Assembly (NCBI GenBank): GCA_003246365.1
Contig: QKAN01000216.1
Span: 1 to 64,000, forward strand
Length of the DNA stretch: 64,000 nt
Source of the DNA: Clostridia bacterium
Lineage (GTDB): Bacteria > Bacillota > Clostridia > Christensenellales > CAG-138
Reading direction: 5' to 3'
Position 1 is the stretch's first letter. Every line of letters starts with the position of its first letter. A model generated the notes under the pieces. The model saw only the letters and a program-made list of their open reading frames with translations, was not told the DNA's origin and made no database searches. This document shows, piece after piece, positions 46,408 to 54,938 of this stretch. A program made the translations under genes and the position numbers.

Positions 46408-46562
46408 AAAAAACAGCCGCGAGGACCGTTCCAGCTTGACCGGAACAAGTAGCCTTCGTGGCTGTATTATGCGAAAGGATTGTAGTTTTGTCCGCCTTCG
46501 TGGCGAGTTGCTTTAAGCACGTTTGCTTAAAACTCGTTCATCTTCGTGATGAACTCAATGCG
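46408..46562 (-). ncRNA. Structured 5' leader / candidate orphan riboswitch upstream of ECF gene
   Basis: Three hairpins with ACGAA loops (GTTCATC-ACGAA-GATGAAC; CGCC-ACGAA-GGCG; AGCC-ACGAA-GGCT) plus terminator-like ACAGCC...GGCTGTTTTTT. Confidence 0.6.
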
Positions 46563-46613
46563 ATTATTTTACAGACGATATCACCATGCTGTCAAGATAT
46601 AACAGCGAATGGG

Positions 46614-47048
46614 TCATGATACGACAGTTGTCTCCAAAAAGCGACGATCCAATTCATCGAGCGTCAGGGAAATCAGTTCTTTGATTCCATACGGACCGAG
46701 ACCTGCAACATAGCTGCCGCAAAGATTCATTGGAATCAGCAGACGAACGGCGGGACTTTGACCAACGGCAACTGCGATTGCCGGTGTGATCTCTCCCATC
46801 ATAGAATCCGCTAGCACGATGCCAAGCGGGCCAATGATGCAATCCGCCGTACGGCAGTTGACGAGAACCGCATTTTCACCGGTGCCCGCGCGTACTGCGC
46901 CCGCTTTTATCATCGTTGTTGTCGCTACGCTGTTTGTGCCTGTGGCAATAATTTCATAACGGTCGGTTCGGGACGACAACAATTCGATGATCAGCTTCCC
47001 AATACGGCCGCCCTGACCGTCAATCACGAGAACAACAGGTTTACTCAT
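46614..47048 (-). CDS. DUF3842-like protein
   Basis: 144 aa; 'VVLVIDGQGGRIGKLIIELL'. Confidence 0.8.
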   Translation of the reverse strand: MSKPVVLVIDGQGGRIGKLIIELLSSRTDRYEIIATGTNSVATTTMIKAGAVRAGTGENAVLVNCRTADCIIGPLGIVLADSMMGEITPAIAVAVGQSPAVRLLIPMNLCGSYVAGLGPYGIKELISLTLDELDRRFLETTVVS

Positions 47049-47084
47049 ATATTCTTCCTTTCCTGAAAGGCAGGGGTGATTCGC

Positions 47085-47660
47085 TTATCGCATAAACGCG
47101 TTTAATCCGTTCAGCGTCAACCGTTCAATTTGTGCTGCAACAATTTGCGGCGGCTGGGGGATGCCCTGACGCACCCATTCGCGGATAACGGCGACGCTGC
47201 CGTTGACCGAATATGTATATAGAATTTCCTGCAATGCCGCATCCGCGCGTATTCCGGCGGAACGCCAGGAAATCATTGTCTGATCATGCGCGAGTGAAAT
47301 TAGCCGCGTGAGAAAATGCGGGTCTCCGTTTTCTGAAAGCAGGATATGGCTCAGCTCGTAGTTTTGCGCAATCGCGAGGCAGATTTCTTCGATAAGCGAT
47401 GAGATGTTCTGTTCTTCGGTGATCTGGTCCAGCGAGCTTTTCACCTTGTCAAACAACTCTTCTTCAACGTTTTCGAGCAAATCTTCCGCGCTTTGAAAAT
47501 GCGTGTAAAACGTGTTGCGGTTAATGCCGGCGCGGCGGCAAAGCTCCGTTGGCGTAATCTTGGAAATCGGCTTATCGCGCAGAAGTTCCAGCAGCGCTTC
47601 GCGCAGGAACATCTTTGTATACAGAACGCGACGGTCGATTTTTTGCGGTGCTTCCGGCAT
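47085..47660 (-). CDS. TetR/AcrR family transcriptional regulator
   Basis: 'REALLELLRDKPISKITPTELCRRAGINRNTFYTHFQSAEDLLENV'. Confidence 0.88.
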   Translation of the reverse strand: MPEAPQKIDRRVLYTKMFLREALLELLRDKPISKITPTELCRRAGINRNTFYTHFQSAEDLLENVEEELFDKVKSSLDQITEEQNISSLIEEICLAIAQNYELSHILLSENGDPHFLTRLISLAHDQTMISWRSAGIRADAALQEILYTYSVNGSVAVIREWVRQGIPQPPQIVAAQIERLTLNGLNAFMR

Positions 47661-47985
47661 TGGGTTCAAGAGCTCCTTCCGGTGAAAATTATGATGAACG
47701 AGAAAGTCGAACAATTTCGATGCGTTCGTTAAGTTCCAATAAGTTACTTACCGAACATGCTGTTAAATAAATGGCGTAACGATAGTATGTTGGAAACGAA
47801 AATATTTGTCAAATAAAATCTATGAGTTGATGATCGGGAAAAATCGAGGCGTTAAGCGAAATTACCACCGAGGGTAACTAAACTTACCTACGCAGAACAC
47901 GGCAGTTGCCAAAACAATAGAAATGCTTATCCGAAACACTGAAAAAACGAAGCATCGTACTACCATAGTATTACGGGTGTTCCTG

Positions 47986-48174
47986 TTAGTCGCCGCAATG
48001 CGAAAATATGGTGAGAACTAAAAGAATGATGAAAACAATCAAAAGAGGCGAGCAACCGCCGCCTCCGCCGTTTCCGCTTGGGCCTTTGCCGCCGCCGTTG
48101 TTGCGATCAAACGCCTGCTTATAGTGCATGTATCCGGTTATGCCTTTTCCGAAGTAGCCATAGTCGTTTTTCAT
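47986..48174 (-). CDS. Small Gly-rich single-TM protein
   Basis: 62 aa; Gly/Asn-rich linker then 'LLIVFIILLVLTIFSHCGD' C-terminal TM. Confidence 0.5.
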   Translation of the reverse strand: MKNDYGYFGKGITGYMHYKQAFDRNNGGGKGPSGNGGGGGCSPLLIVFIILLVLTIFSHCGD

Positions 48175-48218
48175 ACAAATTCCTATTTCAGATTGAAATG
48201 TGACTGATTCTGATTAAA

Positions 48219-48413
48219 TTATCGTTGGAAACCGCCTAAAATTCCAAGGAGAAAGAGAAAAAGAGGAATACCGACGAGGATCACAATCCAGCCGATATGA
48301 CTGCGTTTTATTCGTTCAGCAGGAATTTTGTCATATTCTGTCATAACGCGGTTTTCCGGACGCGACCCCCAATCTCCGGTCATGTTTCTTCCGAAAAAAC
48401 TATTGTTCGGCAT
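48219..48413 (-). CDS. Small C-terminally membrane-anchored protein
   Basis: 64 aa; 'IGWIVILVGIPLFLFLLGILGG' TM near C-terminus. Confidence 0.5.
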   Translation of the reverse strand: MPNNSFFGRNMTGDWGSRPENRVMTEYDKIPAERIKRSHIGWIVILVGIPLFLFLLGILGGFQR

Positions 48414-48616
48414 GGTAACAACCTCCTGCAATCAAAAGTTGAATAGAAGAAAATTGGTTTTTTATACTGCAAGTATGATCGGAAATGTAGCAATATCAAA
48501 CTACCTGTGAAATTCAGCTCGAGTATAATCGCACCGATAAACACATGATATAATAACAACAAGAATCAAAGCAAGTATCATTCAGGTGATACGAGTATAT
48601 TGAACGGAGTTTACAG

Positions 48617-49405
48617 ATGAAAAGAGTTTTTTGCTGCCTGACGGCAGCTGTTCTTTTGGGCGGACTAACCGCCTGCGCCGGCAACAAAACAACGGAAATT
48701 CCGGAGGCGACCGCGGAGATCGTAACCGTGGAAACGCAGGAAACGCAAAACCCGGAAACAACTGCGCCGGAGGTAATCGAGTTCAACGACGATGTGCTGG
48801 AAGGGCTGATCCGCGAGGCGATGAATCGACCGACCGGAGAGATAACTGTTGCGGAAGCGCAGCAGGTGACCGAACTGGTGTTTCAGATGCAGGGAGTCGA
48901 CCCTGATCAGCCGTATATCCATTCACTAGACGCGCTGAAGTACTTTACCAACCTGACCTATCTCGGGCTTGGGTACGCCGTGCTGAATGCGGACGACCCG
49001 ACCGCTCCGATCGACATTAGTCCGTTGGCTGGCATGACAAAGTTGGAGTCACTCCAATTGGGCGGACTTGTGATCGACGATCTTTCGATTGTCGCGAACA
49101 TGCCGAATTTGATGAGCCTGACTGTGTTTGGCGGAAAACGGCTCAGCGATCTCACCCCGCTGGCCGGGTTGACCAAGCTACAGGCGCTCACGCTGAATAA
49201 CAATCTGATTACGGATGTTAAGCCGCTGTCGGGATTGACGAATCTGATCTATCTGGATCTTCAGGCAAACCAAATTACGGATGTTTCCCCGTTGACTGGA
49301 CTGACAAAACTGAACCGGCTCTTTCTTGCAAACAATCCCATTGAGGATTACTCACCGCTGGACGAGATTCGCGCTGCATTGGAAGAATGGGATTTTTCAT
49401 ACTGA
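48617..49405 (+). CDS. Leucine-rich-repeat (internalin-like) lipoprotein
   Basis: Lipobox 'LGGLTACAG'; repeats 'LTPLAGLTKLQALTLNNNLITDVKPLSGLTNLIYLDLQANQITDVSPLTGLTKLNRLFLANN'. Confidence 0.88.
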   Translation: MKRVFCCLTAAVLLGGLTACAGNKTTEIPEATAEIVTVETQETQNPETTAPEVIEFNDDVLEGLIREAMNRPTGEITVAEAQQVTELVFQMQGVDPDQPYIHSLDALKYFTNLTYLGLGYAVLNADDPTAPIDISPLAGMTKLESLQLGGLVIDDLSIVANMPNLMSLTVFGGKRLSDLTPLAGLTKLQALTLNNNLITDVKPLSGLTNLIYLDLQANQITDVSPLTGLTKLNRLFLANNPIEDYSPLDEIRAALEEWDFSY

Positions 49406-49672
49406 GTTTGTAAGTCAAACGATTTGAGCTTCAAACAGACGCCGTAATGACGTCTGTTTTTTACTGAAGTTGTAGAGATTCTAGAAATGCGGTATGATGA
49501 ATTTGGCACAAAAAATAGCAGTCATATCAAACGTAACAAATCGATGAAGAAATACTGAAAAAAGCAAAAAAACGTTGTAAAACAAACAGAACCGACAGGA
49601 AAACAACGGTATACTTGGCCTGAACAAATAAGAAACGAGCTGCGCAATTGCGCAGAATCAGGAGGAACGAGT

Positions 49673-51295
49673 ATGGGTATGTTTTGTTATCAATGTCAGG
49701 AAACAGCAGGCAACAAAGGCTGCACGGTACGCGGCGTTTGCGGAAAATCGGAGGATATTTCCAATCGCATGGACCTGTTGTTGTATGTGCTCAAAGGAAT
49801 CTCGGATATCGTGGTGCGGGACGGGCTGGACAGCAAGGAACTCGACGAGGTAAACGGCGAGGTGCTCACGAGCCTGTTTATGACGATTACGAACGCAAAC
49901 TTCGACAGCGACGCCATCGAACGGCAGATCATCAAAATACTCGCACTGCGAGACAGCCTCCGCCCCTGCAAGGGAACCTATCATGACGCGGCGACGTTTA
50001 CCGTTTCCGGCACGACGCAGATGCTGCAAAAAGCGGCTGAAGTCGGCGTACTAATGACAGAGAACGAAGATGTTCGCTCCCTGCGCGAACTGATTGTTTA
50101 CGGAATCAAAGGCCTAGCGGCATATGCCGAACACGCGCGCAATCTCGGCAGTAAAGACGACGATATTTCCGCGTTTATCTATGAGGCGCTCGCCGCAACG
50201 CTGGACGATACGCTCTCGGCGGATGCGCTCACCGCGCTTGTGCTCAAAACGGGTTCATACGGCGTAAAGACGATGGCGATGCTGGACGCGGCGAACACCG
50301 CGCGCTACGGCACGCCGGAGATCACAAAGGTGAACATCGGCGTGCGCGGCAATCCGGCTATCCTTGTTTCCGGTCACGATCTGGTCGACTTGGAACAATT
50401 GCTGGAACAAACGCGCGGAACAGGCGTGGATGTTTACACACACGGCGAGATGCTGCCCGCGCATGCGTATCCCGCGTTTAAAAAATACGATAACTTCGTC
50501 GGCAACTACGGCAACGCCTGGTGGAAACAGCTCACGGAGTTTGAGTCTTTCCATGGCCCGATTCTCTTTACCACAAACTGCATCGTGCCGCCGAAGAGCG
50601 AAGAGATTCGCGCGCGCATCTTTACCACCGGCGCGGCGGGGTTCCCCGGCTGCAAACACATCAAAGCAAATGCCGACGGAAAGAAGGATTTCTCCGGACT
50701 GATCGCGCTTGCAAAAACATTGCCGGCTCCGGAAGAGATTGAGCATGGCGAAATCGTCAACGGATTTGCGCATGCGCAGGTGCTCGCGCTGGCGGACAAG
50801 GTAATCGACGCGGTCAAGAGCGGCGCGATCAAGAAATTCTTCGTCATGGCGGGTTGCGACGGGCGCATGAAGAGCCGCGATTATTACACCGAATTTGCGG
50901 AAAAACTGCCAAAGGACACCGTGATCCTGACCGCGGGCTGCGCGAAATACCGCTATAACAAACTCAATCTTGGAGACATCGGCGGCATACCGCGCGTGCT
51001 GGACGCGGGACAGTGCAACGACAGCTATTCGCTCGTGGTCATCGCGCAGAAGCTGGCGGAGGCGTTCCAGCTCAACAGCGTCAACGAACTGCCGCTGGCG
51101 TTTAACATTGCCTGGTATGAGCAGAAGGCGGTTATCGTACTCCTTGCGCTGCTTTCACTGGGCGTGAAAAACATTCACCTCGGCCCGACACTTCCGGGTT
51201 TCCTCTCGCCAAACGTGGCGAAGGTGCTTGTGGATACGTTCGGCATCGCCGGCGTAGGAAATGTGGACGACGACATCGCCCTTTTCCTCAACTGA
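49673..51295 (+). CDS. hcp: Hybrid cluster protein (hydroxylamine reductase)
   Basis: '[23 protein letters not shown]', '[13 protein letters not shown]', 'FTTNCIVPP'. Confidence 0.95.
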   Translation: MGMFCYQCQETAGNKGCTVRGVCGKSEDISNRMDLLLYVLKGISDIVVRDGLDSKELDEVNGEVLTSLFMTITNANFDSDAIERQIIKILALRDSLRPCKGTYHDAATFTVSGTTQMLQKAAEVGVLMTENEDVRSLRELIVYGIKGLAAYAEHARNLGSKDDDISAFIYEALAATLDDTLSADALTALVLKTGSYGVKTMAMLDAANTARYGTPEITKVNIGVRGNPAILVSGHDLVDLEQLLEQTRGTGVDVYTHGEMLPAHAYPAFKKYDNFVGNYGNAWWKQLTEFESFHGPILFTTNCIVPPKSEEIRARIFTTGAAGFPGCKHIKANADGKKDFSGLIALAKTLPAPEEIEHGEIVNGFAHAQVLALADKVIDAVKSGAIKKFFVMAGCDGRMKSRDYYTEFAEKLPKDTVILTAGCAKYRYNKLNLGDIGGIPRVLDAGQCNDSYSLVVIAQKLAEAFQLNSVNELPLAFNIAWYEQKAVIVLLALLSLGVKNIHLGPTLPGFLSPNVAKVLVDTFGIAGVGNVDDDIALFLN

Positions 51296-51371
51296 GCTCG
51301 TATAATAAGAAAACGTCCCTGCCGGAATCTCCGGCGGGGACGTTCGCGTTATTATGATTATCAATTGAGAC

Positions 51372-51797
51372 TTATAGCGTCATCAAATTCAGTCCGACTT
51401 CGTCTGAAAACGCGCGCTCAATTGGTTCGGAACAAATCTGGATAAAGATTTCCGCCGTTGCGCCAACCACGCCGCTGGTCAGATGCCCACCGAACGCGCG
51501 GCCTTCAACGTCGCCCAGCACGACGTGCATGTGGACATATGCCTGCCCATCCTTGGTAGAGAGATTGCCTGTGAGCGCGGCGATTTCAAGCGGCTGCTGC
51601 AATGTTGTTTTATGATACACCTTTTCCGTTGGGTCGAACAACCCGATTTCCGCGGAGCGCACCGCGCCAATTCCGCTGACTGTTCCGGAAGAAATTTGGT
51701 ATGTCTTTGCGGCTTCCAGCACGCAAGAGACAATCTCTTCTCCGACCGCGAGGCAGAGAACGAGCGTTTGACCGTGATTGAGCAGTTTTGCCTGCAT
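51372..51797 (-). CDS. PPC/DUF296 domain DNA-binding-like protein
   Basis: 'ISSGTVSGIGAVRSAEIGLFD', 'HMHVVLGDVEGRAFGGHL'. Confidence 0.85.
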   Translation of the reverse strand: MQAKLLNHGQTLVLCLAVGEEIVSCVLEAAKTYQISSGTVSGIGAVRSAEIGLFDPTEKVYHKTTLQQPLEIAALTGNLSTKDGQAYVHMHVVLGDVEGRAFGGHLTSGVVGATAEIFIQICSEPIERAFSDEVGLNLMTL

Positions 51798-51959
51798 AAA
51801 TACATTCCTCCGATGCTTCGGAAATTTGCGCAGATAATTCTGTGCCTGTCGTTATCATACCCCTGTTTTGGCTGGAATACCAGCCATTGCGTATCCGCAC
51901 GCTTATGTTAAGATAGAATCAGTTATTAAGGTATCTCACGTCTGACGGAGGGATAGAAT

Positions 51960-53282
51960 ATGAAGTTTTTAATCATCGGTGCAAACGCAGCGGGGATGAG
52001 CGCGGCCTCCCGCATCAAACGCAGACAGCCGGAATGCGAAGTGACCGTATTGGAGCAGACATTCGAGGTGTCTTACGGCGCATGCGGGCTGCCGTATTAT
52101 ATTGCGGGTCTCAACGACGATCTGGATTTGGTACGGATTCGCAGTGTGTCCGATTTTGAAGAAAACGGAATCATCATGCGCATGGGGTATTCTGCGGAAC
52201 AAATCGACTTTTCGAACAAGACGGTTTCGGGACATGATTCCGAAGGAAACCAGTTTTATGCGGGATATGATCGATTGCTGATTGCCAGCGGTGCATCGCC
52301 CAGGCGGCTGAACGTACCCGGGGAACAAACGGCCGGTGTTTTTACGCTGAAAACACCGCAGGATGCACAAATGATTCGCGATGCGATTCTACCGAAGCGC
52401 GGCAATGTTGTTATCATCGGCGGCGGCGCTATCGGGATGGAGCTTGCCGAAGCGTGTCTGCTGCAAAAGGTGAAAAGCCTTCGCGTGATAGAAGCTACGA
52501 ATCAACTGCTGCCGGGGTTTCAGGAAGAATTTGCGAGCGCGGCTCTGGATGAATTGACCAGCCACGGGGCGCACATACATTTAGGCGAGCGGGTCACCGC
52601 GATTAGCGGAACGGAACATGTTACCTCCGTCGTAACGGAAAAAGGCGAATATGAGGCCGACGTGGTCATTGTTTCCGTGGGTGTTATACCGAACACAGCC
52701 TTTGCGCACGGTTTGATCAAACTGCCAAACGGCGCCATTGCGACCGACGGCGCGATGAAGACGAGCGAGACGGATGTGTTTGCTGCGGGTGATTGCGCAA
52801 GCGTTTGGCACGAACTTTTGCAAAAGCCGGTGTATTTTCCGCTCGGCACGTATGCCAATAAGCAGGGGCGACTTGCAGGGGACAGCATGTGCGATAAACC
52901 CGTGAACTATCAGCGCGCGCTCGGCAGCGCTATGCTGCATTGTATGGGTTTGGAATTCGCCAAGACAGGCATTATGGAAACGGAAGCAAAACTGGCCGGA
53001 ATCGACGCAAAGAGTATTACGGTTCACGCATACTCACACCCGCGTTATTACCCGAACGCCTGCGATATCGTAATGAAACTCTGTTACCGCGAGCCGGATC
53101 GCGTTCTGCTCGGCGCGCAAATTATGGGGGAGCGGGACGCCGCGATTCGTATCGATTTGTTTGCGCTCGCAATCGACCGCGGCATGACGACGGAGGAGCT
53201 GGGATTTGCGGACTTTGGCTATGCGCCGCCGTTTTCCGGCGTGTGGGATGCCGTCGCCGTTGCGGCAAACGCGGCAAAATAG
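51960..53282 (+). CDS. FAD-dependent CoA-disulfide reductase / NADH oxidase-like
   Basis: 'IIGANAAGMSAASRIKRRQPE', 'SYGACGLPYYIAG' redox Cys, 'VVIIGGGAIGMELAEACL'. Confidence 0.88.
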   Translation: MKFLIIGANAAGMSAASRIKRRQPECEVTVLEQTFEVSYGACGLPYYIAGLNDDLDLVRIRSVSDFEENGIIMRMGYSAEQIDFSNKTVSGHDSEGNQFYAGYDRLLIASGASPRRLNVPGEQTAGVFTLKTPQDAQMIRDAILPKRGNVVIIGGGAIGMELAEACLLQKVKSLRVIEATNQLLPGFQEEFASAALDELTSHGAHIHLGERVTAISGTEHVTSVVTEKGEYEADVVIVSVGVIPNTAFAHGLIKLPNGAIATDGAMKTSETDVFAAGDCASVWHELLQKPVYFPLGTYANKQGRLAGDSMCDKPVNYQRALGSAMLHCMGLEFAKTGIMETEAKLAGIDAKSITVHAYSHPRYYPNACDIVMKLCYREPDRVLLGAQIMGERDAAIRIDLFALAIDRGMTTEELGFADFGYAPPFSGVWDAVAVAANAAK

Positions 53283-53380
53283 AGAATCTACGAGATAGAA
53301 ATCTACATTAAATATTAGACCGCCTTCGGGCGGTTTTTTGTTCAATCGATCAGATATATCAAAAAGATATATAAAAAGCG

Positions 53381-53409
53381 TTGACAAGCAGAATAATTCT
53401 GCTAATATA
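53381..53409 (+). promoter_or_regulatory. Promoter with 17-bp palindromic spacer (TTGACA-AGCAGAATAATTCTGCT-AATATA); candidate PadR operator
   Basis: AGCAGAAT-A-ATTCTGCT is a perfect inverted repeat filling the -35/-10 spacer. Confidence 0.6.
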
Positions 53410-53438
53410 TATCTAACAGATATAAAGAAGGCGAACGC

Positions 53439-54044
53439 ATGCGACAAACGGATTATGTGATTCTCGGGCTCTTGGCGGAGCGGCCGCTCAGCGGATATCA
53501 AATCAAAAAGATCGTCGATATCCGGTTTAAGTTCTTTTGGAGCGAAAGCTTCGGTCAAATTTTTCCCGCACTCAAATCGCTTGCCGAGCAAGGCCTCGTT
53601 CAGGAATGCCCGCAGGAAGATGCGGGTGGTCGCGCGGTGAAAACATATGCCATTACGGCTGTGGGCAGGGAATCGCTGGTCAACTGGCTTGGCCAGCCGG
53701 TCGAAAAAGAGTCTTTTCGATTGGAAATTCTGCTGAAAACATATTTTTCCGGCTATGCTGCGCCGGAAGCGATGCTTGCGCACCTGGGCGCGTTTGAAGA
53801 GAGCCACGCAAGTCAGTTGCACATTCTGACCCTGTTTCAGAAAGAGCTGGAGAGCATACCGGACGACGACGAGAACCATGGCGAAATCCTGCGTGTGATC
53901 GACTTTGGACAAAAGGCCAACCGCGCGTATCTGGACTGGTGCCGCGAAACAAAACAATATTTTGAGCAAAAACAACTCGCTCAAGCCGCAAAATCCGGCT
54001 TACGAGACGAGAACAGACAAACGGACACAGCGAAAAAGGAGTAA
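53439..54044 (+). CDS. PadR family transcriptional regulator
   Basis: 'YVILGLLAERPLSGYQIKKIVDIRFKFFWSESFGQIFPALKSLAEQGLV'. Confidence 0.92.
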   Translation: MRQTDYVILGLLAERPLSGYQIKKIVDIRFKFFWSESFGQIFPALKSLAEQGLVQECPQEDAGGRAVKTYAITAVGRESLVNWLGQPVEKESFRLEILLKTYFSGYAAPEAMLAHLGAFEESHASQLHILTLFQKELESIPDDDENHGEILRVIDFGQKANRAYLDWCRETKQYFEQKQLAQAAKSGLRDENRQTDTAKKE

Positions 54045-54048
54045 ACCA

Positions 54049-54771
54049 ATGCGTCAAAAAATCCGCAGAATCCTGCTATATGTTTCCCTGTTTCTTTTCC
54101 CGATTACAATGAACTTTTTCTCCCCGTATGTTTCCATCGACGGCGCGTTTGCGGGGGTGCTTTCCGGCAGCGCGATGATGTTTGTGTTGCTCTTTCTGTC
54201 CGGCATTTTCTTCGGACGCGCATGGTGCGGCTGGCTTTGCCCGGCGGGTGGGCTGGCGGAGGTTGCGCAAACGGTGAATCCGAAACCGGCGAACGCGAAA
54301 ACGCTGCGCATCGTTCGCTACTGCATTTTTGCGGTGTGGTTCGGTGTGCTGACAACGGGGTTTATTCTTGCTGGTGGGATAAAGGGACTTGATCCTTTGC
54401 GCATGACGGAACACTATATCTCTGTGGATGAACCAGTAAAATACATCATCTATTACTTTGTGTTAGGATTGTTCTTTATTCTGGACCTTGCGCTCGGTCG
54501 GCGCGGCGCTTGCCACGGCGTATGCTGGATGAGCCCGTTCCTAACGGCGGGCATGGCGGTTGGGCGCGTGCTGCATCTGCCGCAAATGCGGATCAAAGCA
54601 AAGCTGGAAGCGTGCATCGACTGTAAAAAGTGCAACAATAAATGCCCGATGAGCATCGACGTCAACGCCGCGGTGAAAACGGGCAGCGTAAAGAGTTTCG
54701 ATTGCATCCTCTGCGGGGAATGCGTGGATGTTTGCCCGAAGAATGTTCTATCCTACCGGAAACCAAAATAA
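54049..54771 (+). CDS. NapH-like 4Fe-4S membrane ferredoxin
   Basis: 'GRAWCGWLCPAGGL' and two C-terminal 'CxxCxxCxxxCP' clusters. Confidence 0.85.
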   Translation: MRQKIRRILLYVSLFLFPITMNFFSPYVSIDGAFAGVLSGSAMMFVLLFLSGIFFGRAWCGWLCPAGGLAEVAQTVNPKPANAKTLRIVRYCIFAVWFGVLTTGFILAGGIKGLDPLRMTEHYISVDEPVKYIIYYFVLGLFFILDLALGRRGACHGVCWMSPFLTAGMAVGRVLHLPQMRIKAKLEACIDCKKCNNKCPMSIDVNAAVKTGSVKSFDCILCGECVDVCPKNVLSYRKPK

Positions 54772-54818
54772 CGAACGGACAACCTGCAAAGCCGGATGGT
54801 ATCGCATCCGGCTTTTCT
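54669..54818. repeat. Direct repeat copy 1 (3' end of NapH-like gene plus terminator)
   Basis: 150 bp aligning without gaps to 57181-57330, 7 mismatches by eye. Confidence 0.93.
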
Positions 54819-54938
54819 TTTATTTATTAAGCACGATGATGGACTTCGTTAAAATTTTAAAGTAAGATAAATTAATAACAAAAGAATCCTGTTTTCAACA
54901 GTTTAAACTCTTATTGTGCGTTACTAGCGGGAGGTTTT

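Noticed and set aside
46451-46562. Leader hairpins considered as a guanidine-II (mini-ykkC) riboswitch because of ACGA-containing loops
   Set aside because: That class uses ACGR tetraloops on two hairpins; here there are ACGAA pentaloops on three hairpins and an ECF S component downstream. Not matched with confidence.
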